A DNA stretch of 64,000 nucleotides from Nymphaea colorata (lineage: Eukaryota > Streptophyta > Magnoliopsida > Nymphaeales > Nymphaeaceae). This document shows positions 63,773 through 64,000 of this stretch, one piece after another. The notes beneath the pieces are model-generated. The model saw nothing but the letters and a program-made list of their open reading frames with translations, ran no database searches and was not told where the DNA came from. The stretch lies in NCBI RefSeq assembly GCF_008831285.2, contig NC_045150.1, positions 8,010,001 through 8,074,000 on the forward strand, read 5' to 3'. The position numbers and the translations under genes were made by a program. The number at the start of each line of letters is the position of its first letter. The first letter of the stretch is position 1.

Positions 63773-64000
63773 CCCAAGGAAAAAGTAAACAAAGATGTCA
63801 TCCCCCTAATTATCCAAAAGCATATTAAGAAACTAAGATGATATCTGTACTAATTTTATTAATTCTTGGAATACAAGCAGTTTTTGGAGTGCATTGATAC
63901 CACACCCAAGGAAAAAGGAAACAAAGATGTAATTCCCCTAATTATCCAAAATCACATTAAGCAACTAAGGTGAGATCTGTACTAATTTTATTAATTATTG
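63773..64000. repeat. 132-bp tandem repeat reaching the window edge
   Basis: The block starting cccaaggaaaaag at 63773 recurs at 63905 with a few substitutions. The second copy is cut by the end of the window, so the copy number is unknown. Confidence 0.8.

Larger units (their letters stand above)
62029..64000 (-). other. Probable SF3a60 intron (continues off the window)
   Basis: No further SF3a60 exon was found in this 2 kb, so it is most simply one long intron or several small exons I could not recognise. It contains two tandem duplications and a GA microsatellite, listed separately. Confidence 0.5.

Noticed and set aside
1-64000. tRNA, rRNA or CRISPR-type features
   Set aside because: None recognised by eye. 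The direct repeats seen are microsatellites, duplications or transposon structures.

Overview
The window is nuclear DNA from a flowering plant. It holds large multi-exon genes with GT-AG introns (and two GC-AG introns), AT-rich introns and intergenic DNA, a Ty1-copia LTR retrotransposon, non-autonomous hAT elements, a LINE remnant and many dinucleotide microsatellites. Gene content (an ATX3/4/5-type methyltransferase, a fibrillin with a kinase-like domain, a spliceosomal SF3a60 subunit) is general to angiosperms. I cannot name the species from the sequence alone. Layout, left to right: 1-4.5 kb is gene-free flank. 5.0-14.5 kb (+) is an intact 23-exon histone H3-K4 methyltransferase of the ATX3/4/5 clade (PWWP, PHD, extended PHD, SET, post-SET), reconstructed exon by exon with every splice phase consistent. 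14.5-18.6 kb is intergenic. 18.9-26.3 kb (+) is an intact plastid-targeted FBN11/PAP14-type protein: a degenerate kinase-like domain followed by a PAP/fibrillin domain. 27.1-28.3 kb (-) is a two-exon alpha/beta-hydrolase (class-3 lipase type) tail-to-tail with FBN11. The central feature is a direct tandem segmental duplication. Block A (about 24.43-34.71 kb) is repeated as block B (about 34.95-49.49 kb). The left breakpoint lies inside FBN11 intron 11, so block B carries only the last three FBN11 exons, now a pseudogene with one nonsense codon, plus a second lipase gene that is still open. After the duplication, block B received a 5,169-bp Ty1-copia element with two 236-bp LTRs and a 5-bp target duplication; block A preserves the empty site. 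Block A ends with one unit, and block B continues into six units, of a roughly 0.94-kb tandem repeat (about 48.1-54.35 kb). This array shows a four-unit higher-order period. Two related hAT-like elements with 8-bp target duplications are inserted at different positions of that unit, one in block A and one in the array. From 54.4 kb rightward there is a decayed LINE fragment, about 3 kb without a recognisable gene, then on the minus strand the 3' half of the gene for splicing factor SF3a60 (SF3A3/ATROPOS type), whose 5' exons lie beyond the window. The intact genes are unrelated housekeeping or chromatin genes with no operon-like logic. What they share is position: the FBN11-lipase pair has been partly duplicated and reshaped by transposons and by repeat expansion.
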